Positions 1 to 7,770 of a stretch of 13,358 nucleotides of DNA are shown piece by piece. Below the pieces are notes generated by a model. It made no database searches. It saw nothing but the letters and a program-made list of their open reading frames with translations, and was not told the DNA's origin. The first letter of the stretch is position 1; the number at the start of each line of letters is the position of its first letter. Location: the NCBI GenBank assembly GCA_964387775.1, contig CAYLZO010000148.1, forward strand, positions 1-13,358, read 5' to 3'. A program made the translations under genes and the position numbers. Origin of the DNA: CAYLZO01 sp964387775 (GTDB lineage: Bacteria; Chloroflexota; Anaerolineae; JAAYZQ01).

Positions 1-413
1 CCGCCGGGGATGCGCAGCCGCTGGCCCACGTAGATGAAATTCGCGTTGCGCAGGCCGTTGGCCCGGACAAAGGCCGTCACCGACGTGCCGTAGCGCCGGG
101 CGATGCTCGACAGCGTCTCGCCATAGCGCACGACGTGGATCGATCCGCCGGCGGTGCCGCCCCCCCCGCCCCCGCTGCCGGGGATGCGCAGCCGCTGGCC
201 GGCCCAGATGTAGTTGGGGTTGCTCAGACCGTTGGCCCGGGCCAGGGCCGAGGCCGTCGTGCCGTAGCGCCGGGCGATGCTGTAGAGGGTCTCGCCCCGC
301 TGAACCACGTGCACCCGGTCTTGGGCGTGGGCGGCCGCCGGCAGAGCCAGCACCCCCAGCAGCACCAACAGGATTGCGACGATTTTGACCTGCAAGAAGG
401 TTTTTCCCACCAT
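1..413 (-). CDS. Secreted LysM-repeat protein, 3' part beyond the left edge
   Basis: I translated this directly from the minus strand; the frame stays open to the window edge, so the C-terminus is missing. The first 31 or so residues form a signal peptide: a Lys near the start, a hydrophobic core of Ile/Leu/Val, then AAAHA before Gln. Two LysM domains follow, each with the pattern HVV-x-x-GETL-x-SIARRYGT and ending GQRLRIPG. They are joined by a Gly-rich linker, and the repeat period is 174 bases (58 residues). LysM domains bind N-acetylglucosamine-containing glycans, so a wall- or polysaccharide-bound exported protein is expected. The missing part could hold more LysM copies or a catalytic domain such as a peptidase or amidase. 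The start is ATG at 413, with a GGGGAG ribosome site about six bases upstream. The gene lies 107 bases after the glycosidase-like gene and has its own promoter. Confidence 0.9.
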   Translation of the reverse strand, partial: MVGKTFLQVKIVAILLVLLGVLALPAAAHAQDRVHVVQRGETLYSIARRYGTTASALARANGLSNPNYIWAGQRLRIPGSGGGGGGTAGGSIHVVRYGETLSSIARRYGTSVTAFVRANGLRNANFIYVGQRLRIPG

Positions 414-451
414 CTCAAACTCCCCTTTCGTTTTGACCCATAGTTCTATCG

Positions 452-460
452 ATTATAGCA
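452..460 (-). promoter_or_regulatory. Extended -10 promoter for the LysM gene
   Basis: Read on the minus strand this is TGCTATAAT, a perfect -10 hexamer with the TGn extension. I see no good -35 hexamer 16-18 bases upstream, which fits an extended -10 promoter. Transcription would start near 445 and give a leader of about 32 bases before the ATG at 413. The local sequence is unusually AT-rich for this window. It implies the LysM gene can be transcribed apart from the operon upstream of it. Confidence 0.6.
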
Positions 461-520
461 TAAATCAAGGGTTAATACAGGGGGTTCACGGCGGAACACA
501 AGTCCACCGCTTGTTGTGAA

Positions 521-1801
521 TCAGACCGGCCAGGGCTTGCCGTCCTCGCCGCGCCGGATGCGGGCCACGTTGGCCCAGTCGCCCTTCTCGACGTGATAGA
601 CGCGCACCTCGCCGCGGGCCAGGTGCTCGGCCCGCTGGGCGACGTAGACCTTGCCGCCGTGCTTGACCTCGAATTCGGGCGAGTTGGGCACAAAGCCATC
701 GGCAAAGATGCGCTTTTGCAGCGCAGCGTCCGGGTTGAACTCGATGACCTGCTCCTGGGCGGCTTTGGCCAACAGTTTCTGGCCCAGCGAGCGTTTGGGC
801 TTTTCTGGCTTGTCCGGCTCGTCGTCGGGCTGGTCCGGCTCGTCGTCGGGCTGGTCCGGCGCCTGCTGCTGGAAGGCTTTGAGGCGATCCACGATGCCGC
901 CCAGGTGCTCGAAACTCTCCCAGGGCGAGATGGCGCCCACGACAAAGAGCAGCGCGGCCAGCACATCGTCGTCCTTCATCAGCTCGCCGTTGTACCACTT
1001 GAGCGATTCCCAATAGCTTTCTTCCGGGACGTGGGGCTCGATCGGGACGCCGGTGTCGGCCTTGACCTCCTGCTGGACGGCGGCAGAGACCGTCGGAGGG
1101 TGCCAGGGGCCGACGTCCTCGCCGCCGATGACGCCCTGGGTCATGCCGCACTCGGTGATCACGACGGTGTGGCGGCCGGGGAACTGGTGCCGCACCTCGT
1201 TCATGATACGCCGGTAGCGCAGCGTCAGCCACATGCCGCCCTCGTTTTTCTCGCGGATATTTTTCTCGTGGAGGCGCCACATCGCCGGCCAGTCGTACTC
1301 GTGAAAGCCCAGGTAGGTGTGGGTCTCCAGCGTGCCCCGGAAAAAGGTCAAAAAGTCGGGACCCAGCATGTTGCCCGTGGCGAAATTCATGCCGATGGGC
1401 TCGAACCCGGCCTGTTGGATCGGCCCGGCAAAGGCCACCTGAAAGTCATCGTACTTGCGCTTCAGGTCGTCGGAGGCGTGGCCGGGCATGACCTCGTTGT
1501 ACGACTCCCAGGCGTCAAAGAGCAGGCGGCCCCCGGCGCTCACCTGGTTGGCCTCCAGGCCCAGGATGCGCTCGGCAAAGGCGCGGCCGGTGCCGGCCGG
1601 GTCGTGGACGAATGGGTCCTGCTCCTGGGGGGTGACGACCAGCCGGCCAATGAGAAAGACGTCGGGCACGATGGCCCGGATTTCCCTGGCGAAATCGACG
1701 TTGTGGTCCAGGACCTTGATGACCCTGGGCTTGATTCGTCGCACCGCCGCGAGCACATCGTTGCCGGTCCGATTGACGTGAAAGCCATACTTGTGATTCA
1801 T
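521..1801 (-). CDS. Glycoside-hydrolase-like (beta/alpha) barrel protein with PD-rich linker and C-terminal module
   Basis: The product is 426 residues with no signal peptide. Residues 1 to about 310 look like a TIM barrel of the clan GH-A type: an N-terminal YGFHVN strand, WESYNE with Asn102-Glu103 where an acid/base Glu would sit, and VVITECG with Glu217 where a nucleophile would sit. Other barrel-like segments are ETHTYLGFHEYDW (about 159-171) and ALLFVVGAISPWESF. Residues 314-335 form a Pro/Asp/Glu linker made of PDQPDDE repeats. A C-terminal module of about 90 residues follows (FADGFVPNSPEF, then YVAQRAEHLARGEVRVYHVEKGDWA). I recognise the style from Chloroflexota but cannot name a CAZy family or substrate, and catalysis is inferred from the two Glu positions. 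The start is set by a GGAGGAGGGAG ribosome site directly before the ATG. It sits 28 bases after the kinase gene, as the last gene of that operon. Confidence 0.75.
   Translation of the reverse strand: MNHKYGFHVNRTGNDVLAAVRRIKPRVIKVLDHNVDFAREIRAIVPDVFLIGRLVVTPQEQDPFVHDPAGTGRAFAERILGLEANQVSAGGRLLFDAWESYNEVMPGHASDDLKRKYDDFQVAFAGPIQQAGFEPIGMNFATGNMLGPDFLTFFRGTLETHTYLGFHEYDWPAMWRLHEKNIREKNEGGMWLTLRYRRIMNEVRHQFPGRHTVVITECGMTQGVIGGEDVGPWHPPTVSAAVQQEVKADTGVPIEPHVPEESYWESLKWYNGELMKDDDVLAALLFVVGAISPWESFEHLGGIVDRLKAFQQQAPDQPDDEPDQPDDEPDKPEKPKRSLGQKLLAKAAQEQVIEFNPDAALQKRIFADGFVPNSPEFEVKHGGKVYVAQRAEHLARGEVRVYHVEKGDWANVARIRRGEDGKPWPV
809..860 (-). repeat. Short in-frame 21-bp tandem repeat in the glycosidase-like gene
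   Basis: Two copies of a 21-base unit lie at 809-829 and 830-850, differing at one or two bases, and a partial third copy starts at 851. Because 21 is a multiple of three, copy-number change would keep the frame and only lengthen or shorten the acidic PDQPDDE linker between the barrel and the C-terminal module. Confidence 0.85.
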
Positions 1802-1829
1802 CTCCCTCCTCCTGAAAATGGCATTCCTT

Positions 1830-4800
1830 TTAGGCGCTGCGATCCAGCACCTCTCGCACCTTGCGGGTCAAAGCATTGATGGTGAAGGGCTTGGACAGAA
1901 AGTTGACGCCGGGGGCCAACACGCCGTGCTCGGCGATGGCGTTGTCGGTGTAGCCGGAGGTATAGAGCACGCGCAGCCCGGGCCGCATCAGCTTCAATTG
2001 CTCGGCGAGTTCTTTGCCGTTCATGTGGGGCAGCACCACGTCAGTCAACAGCAGGTGGATGGGGCCCCGGTGCCGCTCGGCGACCTGGAGGGCCTCCAGG
2101 CCATCGCCGGCCGTCAACACCCGATAGCTGTACAGCTCCAAGACGTGGGCCGCCATGTCGCGGACCCGAGCCTCGTCCTCGACCAGCAGCACCGTCTCTG
2201 TCCCCGGTCCCGGCGCGATCAAATCCTGGGGCCGGGGTTCCGTCGCCGGGGCAGCCTTTTCCCGCGCAACTTCGGCCTCGTGGGCGCGGGGCAGGTAGAT
2301 GCGAAAGGTGGTGCCCTGCCCTTCCTCGCTGTAAACACGGATGTGCCCGCCCCCCTGCTTGACGATGCCGAACACGGTCGCCAGCCCCAGGCCTGTGCCC
2401 CGACCCCGCTCCTTGGTGGTGAAAAAGGGCTCAAAGAGGCGGGCCTGCACCGCCTCGCTCATCCCGACGCCCGTGTCGCTGATGGCCAGCAGGACGTATT
2501 CGCCCGGTTTCGCCTCCACGTGGGAAGCGGCGTACGCTTCGTCGAGGATCACGTTCTCCGTCTCGACGAGCAAGGTCCCGCCCTCGGGCATGGCATCGCG
2601 GGCATTGGCCGCCAGGTTGACGAGCACCTGGTCGATTTGCGAGCGATCGGCCTTGATCGGCCACAGATCGCCGGCCAGCGACGTGACCAGCTGGACGTGC
2701 TCGCCGAGGAGGCGCTGGAGCATCCGGCCCAACTCGCCGACGGTGCGGTTGAGGTCGAGGATGCGGGGCTCGATGACCTCCCGCCGGCTGAAGCTGAGCA
2801 GTTGCGCCGTCAGCCGGGAGGCATAGTTCGCGGCCTCTTTGATGGGCAGCACGTACTCCCAAAGGGGGTCCTGCACGTGCAATTTCCGCTCCAACATCTG
2901 GGCGCCGAAGAGAATGACGGTCAGCAGGTTGTTGAAATCGTGAGAGACGCCGCCGGCGAGGCGTCCCAGGGCCTGCATCTTTTGGGCCTGCCGAAACTGC
3001 ATCTCCAGTAACACCTCGCGGGTCACGTCGCGAATGGTCGCCACGTGGTTGATGCTCTCCCCGGCCTGGTCGCGCACCGGGGTGACCGTCATGTCCAGGG
3101 TGCGGACCTGGTCATCCGGCCCCCGGTGTTTGAAGCGTCCGTGCCACACACCGTCAGACCGGATGGCCTGTCCCATGACGTGGGGGACGCCCTGGCCCAT
3201 CGGGCCAGCGGCCAGGGCCTCCGGCTTCCGGCCGATAACCTCGGCCCGGCGACAACCGACGATCTCGAGAAAGGCAGGGTTGGTGTAGAGGATGACGCCT
3301 TCGGCGTCGGTGATGACCGCGGCTTCGGCCGACTGCTCGACGGCGACGCTCAAGCGCCGCTGCGTCTCCTCCAGGCGGGCGCGGGCCAGGGCGCCACCGA
3401 CTTCTTCGGCCACGCGCTGGACCAGGTTCAGCTCGTCGCCGGTGAGGGAGCGGGGCGCCGTGTCGCCCAGGACCAGCCCGCCCACGACCTGCCCCTCGAC
3501 CACGAGGGGGACAAAGAGGAGTGAGACGACGCCTTGGCTCTCCGCCAGGGGGTGGAGCACGGCCAGCCGCGGATCGGCCCGCACATCTGCCACCATGAGC
3601 GGCTGCTGATATTCAAGAAGATGCTCAAAGAAGGGATTGCCGCCCAGCAGCACAGGCTGGTCGAGGAGGGAAACCCGCTCGTGGGCCTGGTACTCGGCCA
3701 CAACCACCGCTTCTGCTTTCTGCTCGTCGAGCAGGGCAGCCACTGCCTGGGGCAGGTCGAAGGCGACGGCCAACTCACGGCAAACCGCTGCCAAGATCTT
3801 TTCGATCTCCCGGCTGGCGGCCGAGGTAGCGATCACCCGGTTCAACAGGGCCAGTTCTCGGTTTCGGAGCAGGGTCTCGTCGTGCAGCCGGGCGTTCTCG
3901 ATGGCCTGGGCGGCGTGTTGGGCCAGGGCCTGGGCAATCTGCACGTCCGCCTGCCCGAAAAAGCCGACCTCGGTGTGATCCAGCATCAGGGCGCCGATCA
4001 TCTCGCCGTGGGTAACGAGCGGGATGCCCATCCACGAGCGCAGGTGTTCGGCGCCGGGCACCCAGATCCAGCCTTCCAGCTCCCGCACGTCGGCGCTGAC
4101 CACGGGTTGCAAGTCGCGGGCCATCTGCTGCAGGATGGGGCTCTCTTGCAGCAGCTTCCCGGCCTCCCGGCTGGTCATCTGCTCGTCGGCATAGCCGACG
4201 CCGACGACGAGGTCTGGAACCGTCCCTTTGCGGAGGATGAGCACAGAGGCCGTGTCGTAGGTCAGCACCCGTTTCAACTGGTCGAGGATGAGGCGCAGAA
4301 TCTCATAGAGGTCCAGGCTGGTGCCCATGACCCGGGCGGCTTCGCGCTGGGCTTCGGCCTGTTGCCGTTGTTCCCGCTCTGCCTGGAAGAGGCGTGCGTT
4401 CTCCAGGGCCGTCGCGGCTTGGGCAGCGAATAGGCGTAACAATTCGGCTTCCGACGCGGAAAAGGCACCGGGCACGTCGGCGATGACGTTCAGGACGCCA
4501 AGGGATTGCTCGCCCCACCGGATGGGCACGGCGGCGATGGCCCGAAAGTTCTGGGCGTCGTAGCGGGTGGCCCGCCCCGCCCAGTTTCGATAGTCCTCCA
4601 CGAAGGCAGGCTCGCCCGTCTGCCAGACCTTGCCCGCCAGGCCCTCTCCCGGCGCCAGCCCCTTGCCCATCGTGGACGGTGCCATCCCAACCCCCACGGC
4701 CAGCCGCAGGATGTCGTCCTCGGGCTCGTATAGATAGAGACCGCCGATGCTGCCCCCCAGGAGTTCCACGGCCCGCGAGACGATGGACTGGAGCAGGGTG

Positions 4801-6110
4801 TCGAGATCGAGTTGGGCTGCCAGTTCCAGGCCGACCTCGCGGAGCGCTTCCAACTCGGCCGTGTGCTGCCGGATCTCGCTTTCGGCCCGGACCCGCTCGC
4901 TGATGTCGGTAAAGACGGCCAGCGTTCCCGCAAAGCGCCCACTCTCCGCGTCAAAGTAAGGGCTGCCGCTGATCAGCACTGGAATCCGTGCCCCATCTTT
5001 GCGCTGCAACTCTACCTCGTAGCGATCGGTTTCGCCGCGCATCCGCCGCTCGTCGGCGGCGCGGATGATGGCTTGCTGGTCCGGGGGGACGACCCGGGTC
5101 CAATGCTCGCCGACCAACTCCTCTGGCGTACAACCCAGCATCTTGGCCGCGGCCGGATTGATGAAGGTGAAGTAGCCCTCCGGGTCTTCTACGGCGATGC
5201 CTTCGGCCATGCTCTGGACGAGGCTCTCGTTGAACTCTTTCAGGCGCCGCAACTCGCCCTCTGCTACCTTGCGCTCCCGGATGTCGCGGACGATGGACAG
5301 GACCAGGCTCTCTTCTTCGTAAGGTATCCGGGTGGTGGTCACCTCCACGGGAATGCGGGTGCCATCTCGATGGAGATCCACCGTTTCAAAGGGTGTATCC
5401 CCATATCGCTCCAGCTCTGCCCGCACCACTTCGCTCGGCTGCCCACGGACCTCCGGGGCTTGCAGGTCAGAGACGGTCATGGTCAGCAGCTCTTTACGGC
5501 TGTAGCCCAAGAGATCGCAGGCCCGGCGATTGACGTCCACGATGACGTCGTCGTCGGTCTCGACAAAGATGGCGTCGCTGGCGTGCTCAAAGAGGGTTCG
5601 ATAGCGGTTTTCGCTGGCGCGCAACTCCTCCTCCAGCCGGACCCGCTCGGTGATGTCGCGGGCCACGGCCACGACGTAGCTCGCACCGTGGAAGGTGACC
5701 CGTTGCATCGTCATCTCGACGGGCAGCGTCGCGCCGTCGCGCTTGCAGAGCCGGGTTGTGATCCGGCCTTCATACTGCGCTTGCCCCTCCGTTTCGACAA
5801 AAAACATGGCGATCCGTTCCGACACCTCGGGCAGGACCAGCTCGGGAAGCGAAAGCGCAAGGAGTTCCCGGCGAGAATAGCCCAGTTGGTGGCAGGCGGA
5901 CTCGTTGACGTCGGTCAGCCGCCCGGAGGGGACCTGCGCCGTCAAGATCGCGTCGTTGCTTTGATCCAGCAAGGCGCGAAATCGCTCCAGTTCGGCCAGA
6001 CGTCGCTGCAATTCCGGGTAGTAGCTTTTCTGGACCGAATGCTCACCCAGTCCGATGATCTTTTCCCGGAGCCGATCCCAGTTGTCGCCGGTGTCAGAGC
6101 GCTCGTTCAT
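1830..6110 (-). CDS. Hybrid sensor histidine kinase with four PAS and three GAF domains and a receiver
   Basis: This is a 1426-residue cytoplasmic-type kinase with no membrane segment visible. Approximate order: three PAS domains (40-165, 165-290, 290-420), each ending in a DIT/DIR/DIS-ER linker; three GAF domains (430-590, 600-765, 775-935); a fourth PAS (940-1050); HisKA with GGVSHDFNNLL, phospho-acceptor His1057; HATPase with NLAANARDAM, DTGVGM and GRGTGLGL; and a C-terminal receiver (about 1310-1426) with Asp1357 in LLLTDVVLP and Lys1407 in FLSKPF. All key residues of an active hybrid kinase are present. It probably senses several soluble or redox signals and phosphorylates its own receiver. 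No Hpt protein, separate regulator or output domain is seen nearby. The chosen ATG overlaps the dehydrogenase stop by 17 bases and has a GAGG site six bases upstream. The frame stays open 101 codons further upstream, but that part lies inside the dehydrogenase gene and looks like shadow sequence. Confidence 0.95.
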   Translation of the reverse strand: MNERSDTGDNWDRLREKIIGLGEHSVQKSYYPELQRRLAELERFRALLDQSNDAILTAQVPSGRLTDVNESACHQLGYSRRELLALSLPELVLPEVSERIAMFFVETEGQAQYEGRITTRLCKRDGATLPVEMTMQRVTFHGASYVVAVARDITERVRLEEELRASENRYRTLFEHASDAIFVETDDDVIVDVNRRACDLLGYSRKELLTMTVSDLQAPEVRGQPSEVVRAELERYGDTPFETVDLHRDGTRIPVEVTTTRIPYEEESLVLSIVRDIRERKVAEGELRRLKEFNESLVQSMAEGIAVEDPEGYFTFINPAAAKMLGCTPEELVGEHWTRVVPPDQQAIIRAADERRMRGETDRYEVELQRKDGARIPVLISGSPYFDAESGRFAGTLAVFTDISERVRAESEIRQHTAELEALREVGLELAAQLDLDTLLQSIVSRAVELLGGSIGGLYLYEPEDDILRLAVGVGMAPSTMGKGLAPGEGLAGKVWQTGEPAFVEDYRNWAGRATRYDAQNFRAIAAVPIRWGEQSLGVLNVIADVPGAFSASEAELLRLFAAQAATALENARLFQAEREQRQQAEAQREAARVMGTSLDLYEILRLILDQLKRVLTYDTASVLILRKGTVPDLVVGVGYADEQMTSREAGKLLQESPILQQMARDLQPVVSADVRELEGWIWVPGAEHLRSWMGIPLVTHGEMIGALMLDHTEVGFFGQADVQIAQALAQHAAQAIENARLHDETLLRNRELALLNRVIATSAASREIEKILAAVCRELAVAFDLPQAVAALLDEQKAEAVVVAEYQAHERVSLLDQPVLLGGNPFFEHLLEYQQPLMVADVRADPRLAVLHPLAESQGVVSLLFVPLVVEGQVVGGLVLGDTAPRSLTGDELNLVQRVAEEVGGALARARLEETQRRLSVAVEQSAEAAVITDAEGVILYTNPAFLEIVGCRRAEVIGRKPEALAAGPMGQGVPHVMGQAIRSDGVWHGRFKHRGPDDQVRTLDMTVTPVRDQAGESINHVATIRDVTREVLLEMQFRQAQKMQALGRLAGGVSHDFNNLLTVILFGAQMLERKLHVQDPLWEYVLPIKEAANYASRLTAQLLSFSRREVIEPRILDLNRTVGELGRMLQRLLGEHVQLVTSLAGDLWPIKADRSQIDQVLVNLAANARDAMPEGGTLLVETENVILDEAYAASHVEAKPGEYVLLAISDTGVGMSEAVQARLFEPFFTTKERGRGTGLGLATVFGIVKQGGGHIRVYSEEGQGTTFRIYLPRAHEAEVAREKAAPATEPRPQDLIAPGPGTETVLLVEDEARVRDMAAHVLELYSYRVLTAGDGLEALQVAERHRGPIHLLLTDVVLPHMNGKELAEQLKLMRPGLRVLYTSGYTDNAIAEHGVLAPGVNFLSKPFTINALTRKVREVLDRSA

Positions 6111-7260
6111 AGATTTCCTCGATGTCTGTTGGCGTCGGCCGCCGGGGGTTGGTGACGACGCAGGCGTCCTGTAGTGCGTTCCGGGCCAATTGGGCGATGT
6201 CGTCCTTGCGCAGGCCCATCGCTCCCAGATTTTGCGTGATGCCCGCCACCTCGCGCAGCCGGCCGAGATCACCGACGAGGGCTGCCCGGGCCTCGTCCTG
6301 GCTCCTTGCCTGCAAACTCGGGCCCATCGCCTGGCCGATACGGCGGTAGCGCTCTGGCGCGGCGTCAAAGTTGAAGGCAACCACGTGCTCCAGCAGGATG
6401 GCGTTGGCCTCACCGTGGGGGAAATCCAAGAGGCCGCCCAGGCTGTGGGCCATGGCGTGGGTGGCGCCCAGGCTGGCGTTGGAAAAGGCCAGCCCCGCGT
6501 GCAGGCTGCCCAGCATCATCCGGCCCCGGGAATCGAGGTCGTCGCCGTCGGCGATGGCGGGGGCCAGGTTGGCCACCAGGAGACGGACCGCTTCCAGGGC
6601 GTGGAGGTCGGTCAGGGGGGAGGCGGCGTTCGAGACGTAGGCCTCAATCGCGTGGGCCAGGGCATCCAAGCCGGTGCAGGCGGTGAGTTGGGCATCCATC
6701 GTCGTCGTGGTGACGGGGTCGATCAGGGCCGCGTCGGGCACGACGGTCTTGCTCACGATGGCGATCTTGATCTTGCGTTCGAGGTCGGTGATGATGGCGA
6801 ATTGGGAGACGTCTGCCCCGGTGCCGGCCGTCGTCGGAACACAGATCAGGGGCGGGCCGGGCACGGGCACCTGGTCCACACCCTGGAACTCTAGGATGTG
6901 CCGGCCGTTGGAGTTGACGATCCCGATCCCCTTGGCACAATCCATGGGACTGCCCCCGCCGACGGCCACGATGGCGTTGCAGCCTTCCTCGTGGTAGATG
7001 CGGGCGCCGGCCATGACCTCCTCGGCCCGGGGGTTGGGGCTAACCCGGGAAAAGACGACGTGCGAGAGGCCGGCGTCGACTAGCTCTTGGGTTACGTCGT
7101 CGGCCCAACCGGCGGCAAGGAGGCCCGGATCGGTGACAACCAGGGCCTTTTGGGCACCCAGGTTGCGCGCATATCGCCCGGCCAGATGCCGGGCCCCGGC
7201 ACCGAAAACAAACTCGGGTACTACGAACTTGCGAAGTTGCCACTCCTTGGTCTTGTTCAT
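6094..7260 (-). CDS. Iron-containing alcohol dehydrogenase (group III ADH family)
   Basis: The 388-residue product is the usual length for the family of NAD(P)-dependent, Fe2+-dependent alcohol dehydrogenases (FucO, 1,3-propanediol and lactaldehyde reductase relatives). The N-terminal Rossmann-like half carries VAVGGGSPMDCAKG (about 98-111) for dinucleotide binding and PTTAGTGAD (142-150). The metal site is complete: Asp199 and His203 in GLDALAHAIEAY, His268 in GATHAMAHSLGG and His282 in PHGEAN. The spacing matches FucO closely. The substrate cannot be read from the sequence. It is the first gene of the minus-strand operon, and its stop codon lies inside the kinase gene. Upstream of the ATG is a purine-rich GGGGAGAGGGG stretch that can serve as ribosome site. 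Confidence 0.95.
   Translation of the reverse strand: MNKTKEWQLRKFVVPEFVFGAGARHLAGRYARNLGAQKALVVTDPGLLAAGWADDVTQELVDAGLSHVVFSRVSPNPRAEEVMAGARIYHEEGCNAIVAVGGGSPMDCAKGIGIVNSNGRHILEFQGVDQVPVPGPPLICVPTTAGTGADVSQFAIITDLERKIKIAIVSKTVVPDAALIDPVTTTTMDAQLTACTGLDALAHAIEAYVSNAASPLTDLHALEAVRLLVANLAPAIADGDDLDSRGRMMLGSLHAGLAFSNASLGATHAMAHSLGGLLDFPHGEANAILLEHVVAFNFDAAPERYRRIGQAMGPSLQARSQDEARAALVGDLGRLREVAGITQNLGAMGLRKDDIAQLARNALQDACVVTNPRRPTPTDIEEIYERAL
6114..6120 (-). promoter_or_regulatory. Ribosome binding site that fixes the kinase start
   Basis: On the minus strand this reads GAGGAAA, with GAGG six bases before the ATG at 6110. It lies inside the last codons of the dehydrogenase gene, where it encodes Glu-Glu-Ile. 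This supports translational coupling of the two genes and argues against the longer upstream reading frame. Confidence 0.65.
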
Positions 7261-7408
7261 CGTTGATCCCCTCTCCCCTGTCTCGGTGAATGAGGAACAA
7301 TGCGGTCGATCTGGTCACTCGATAGCAGCCGTGTGCGGAGCAGGATGGGCCAGTCGCAGCCAAGAGCGTGTCGGAGACGGGCCACAGGTCCCGCACCGAA
7401 GCCTCTAT

Positions 7409-7417
7409 ATTGTATCA
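7409..7417 (-). promoter_or_regulatory. Extended -10 promoter for the dehydrogenase-kinase operon
   Basis: The minus strand reads TGATACAAT: TACAAT with a TGn extension. No convincing -35 hexamer is seen. The predicted start near 7402 gives a leader of about 140 bases before the ATG at 7260, in which I recognise no riboswitch. It is the only -10-like match of this quality I noticed on the minus strand upstream of the gene. Confidence 0.45.
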
Positions 7418-7445
7418 CAAAACCGGGGAATGTGCTAGGAGCTGG

Positions 7446-7537
7446 CAAGAGCCCCAGCGATCTTGGATGTGGCTCGTGTCGGCTCTTGTGAATGCGCAGG
7501 GCCAGGCTCACGCTCGATCCCGTTCAGAATCGCTGGG
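7446..7537. repeat. Two overlapping inverted repeats in the intergenic region
   Basis: CAAGAGCC (7446-7453) is the exact reverse complement of GGCTCTTG (7481-7488). CCCAGCGAT (7453-7461) is the exact reverse complement of ATCGCTGGG (7529-7537). The left arms share one base, and the right arm of the first lies inside the loop of the second, so the two pairings are nested. They lie between the minus-strand operon promoter and the plus-strand promoter P1, outside both predicted transcripts. Regulator binding sites are therefore as likely as RNA structures. Confidence 0.5.
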
Positions 7538-7552
7538 TTTCTGGCGCGTCGT

Positions 7553-7581
7553 TTGACAGGGGTCGCGGCCGGTGCTATAAT
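7553..7581 (+). promoter_or_regulatory. Promoter P1, perfect sigma-70 consensus
   Basis: TTGACA at 7553-7558 and TATAAT at 7576-7581 are separated by exactly 17 bases, and TGC directly precedes the -10, adding an extended -10 element. This matches the consensus completely. Transcription would start near 7588, about 300 bases before the protease gene. Confidence 0.85.
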
Positions 7582-7631
7582 AGATTTGCGGCTGCGTCGG
7601 TGATCCGTAGGGTAGCAATGGGACGCGGCGC

Positions 7632-7660
7632 TTGATTTTTGTGAAAAGACGGTGTAAAAT
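7632..7660 (+). promoter_or_regulatory. Promoter P2, sigma-70 type, tandem with P1
   Basis: TTGATT (7632-7637) and TAAAAT (7655-7660) have a 17-base spacer, giving one mismatch from consensus in the -10 and two in the -35. Transcription would start near 7667, about 80 bases downstream of the P1 start. Both promoters face the protease gene. Confidence 0.65.
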
Positions 7661-7739
7661 AGAACCAGTCAGACGGCAGTTCCAGGTTCTCTGAACAAAG
7701 AATCGAAGAGGTGCACGACCTGCTGTGGGTCGTCAAGTG

Positions 7740-7770
7740 GGCAAGAGTCATTCTTGCCATTCGTTTTCTC
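7740..7770 (+). terminator. Terminator-like hairpin in the protease leader
   Basis: GGCAAGA (7740-7746) pairs perfectly with TCTTGCC (7752-7758) across a five-base loop, followed by ATTCGTTTTCTC. The stem is short and the T-run begins late, so termination may be partial. From P2 it would give an RNA of about 100 bases. It could be the end of a small RNA or an attenuator in front of the protease. Confidence 0.4.

Noticed and set aside
414..520. Intrinsic terminator after the glycosidase-like gene
   Set aside because: Only a weak five-base stem (ACAAG/CTTGT) without a U-run is present, so read-through into the LysM gene remains possible.
593..1879. A 428-codon open frame on the plus strand opposite the glycosidase-like gene
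   Set aside because: Its protein is Gly/Val/Leu/Asp-rich shadow sequence with no recognisable motif. The opposite strand encodes a structured protein with a strong ribosome site. Similar long opposite-strand frames at 1818-3011, 4812-6155, 7912-9120 and 9293-10642 were dismissed for the same reason; high GC makes them common.
6111..6413. Upstream extension of the kinase reading frame by 101 codons inside the dehydrogenase gene
   Set aside because: The extension is Arg/Pro/Ser/Trp-rich shadow sequence with no domain and overlaps a clear gene. A good ribosome site immediately precedes the ATG at 6110, and the PAS region begins right after it.
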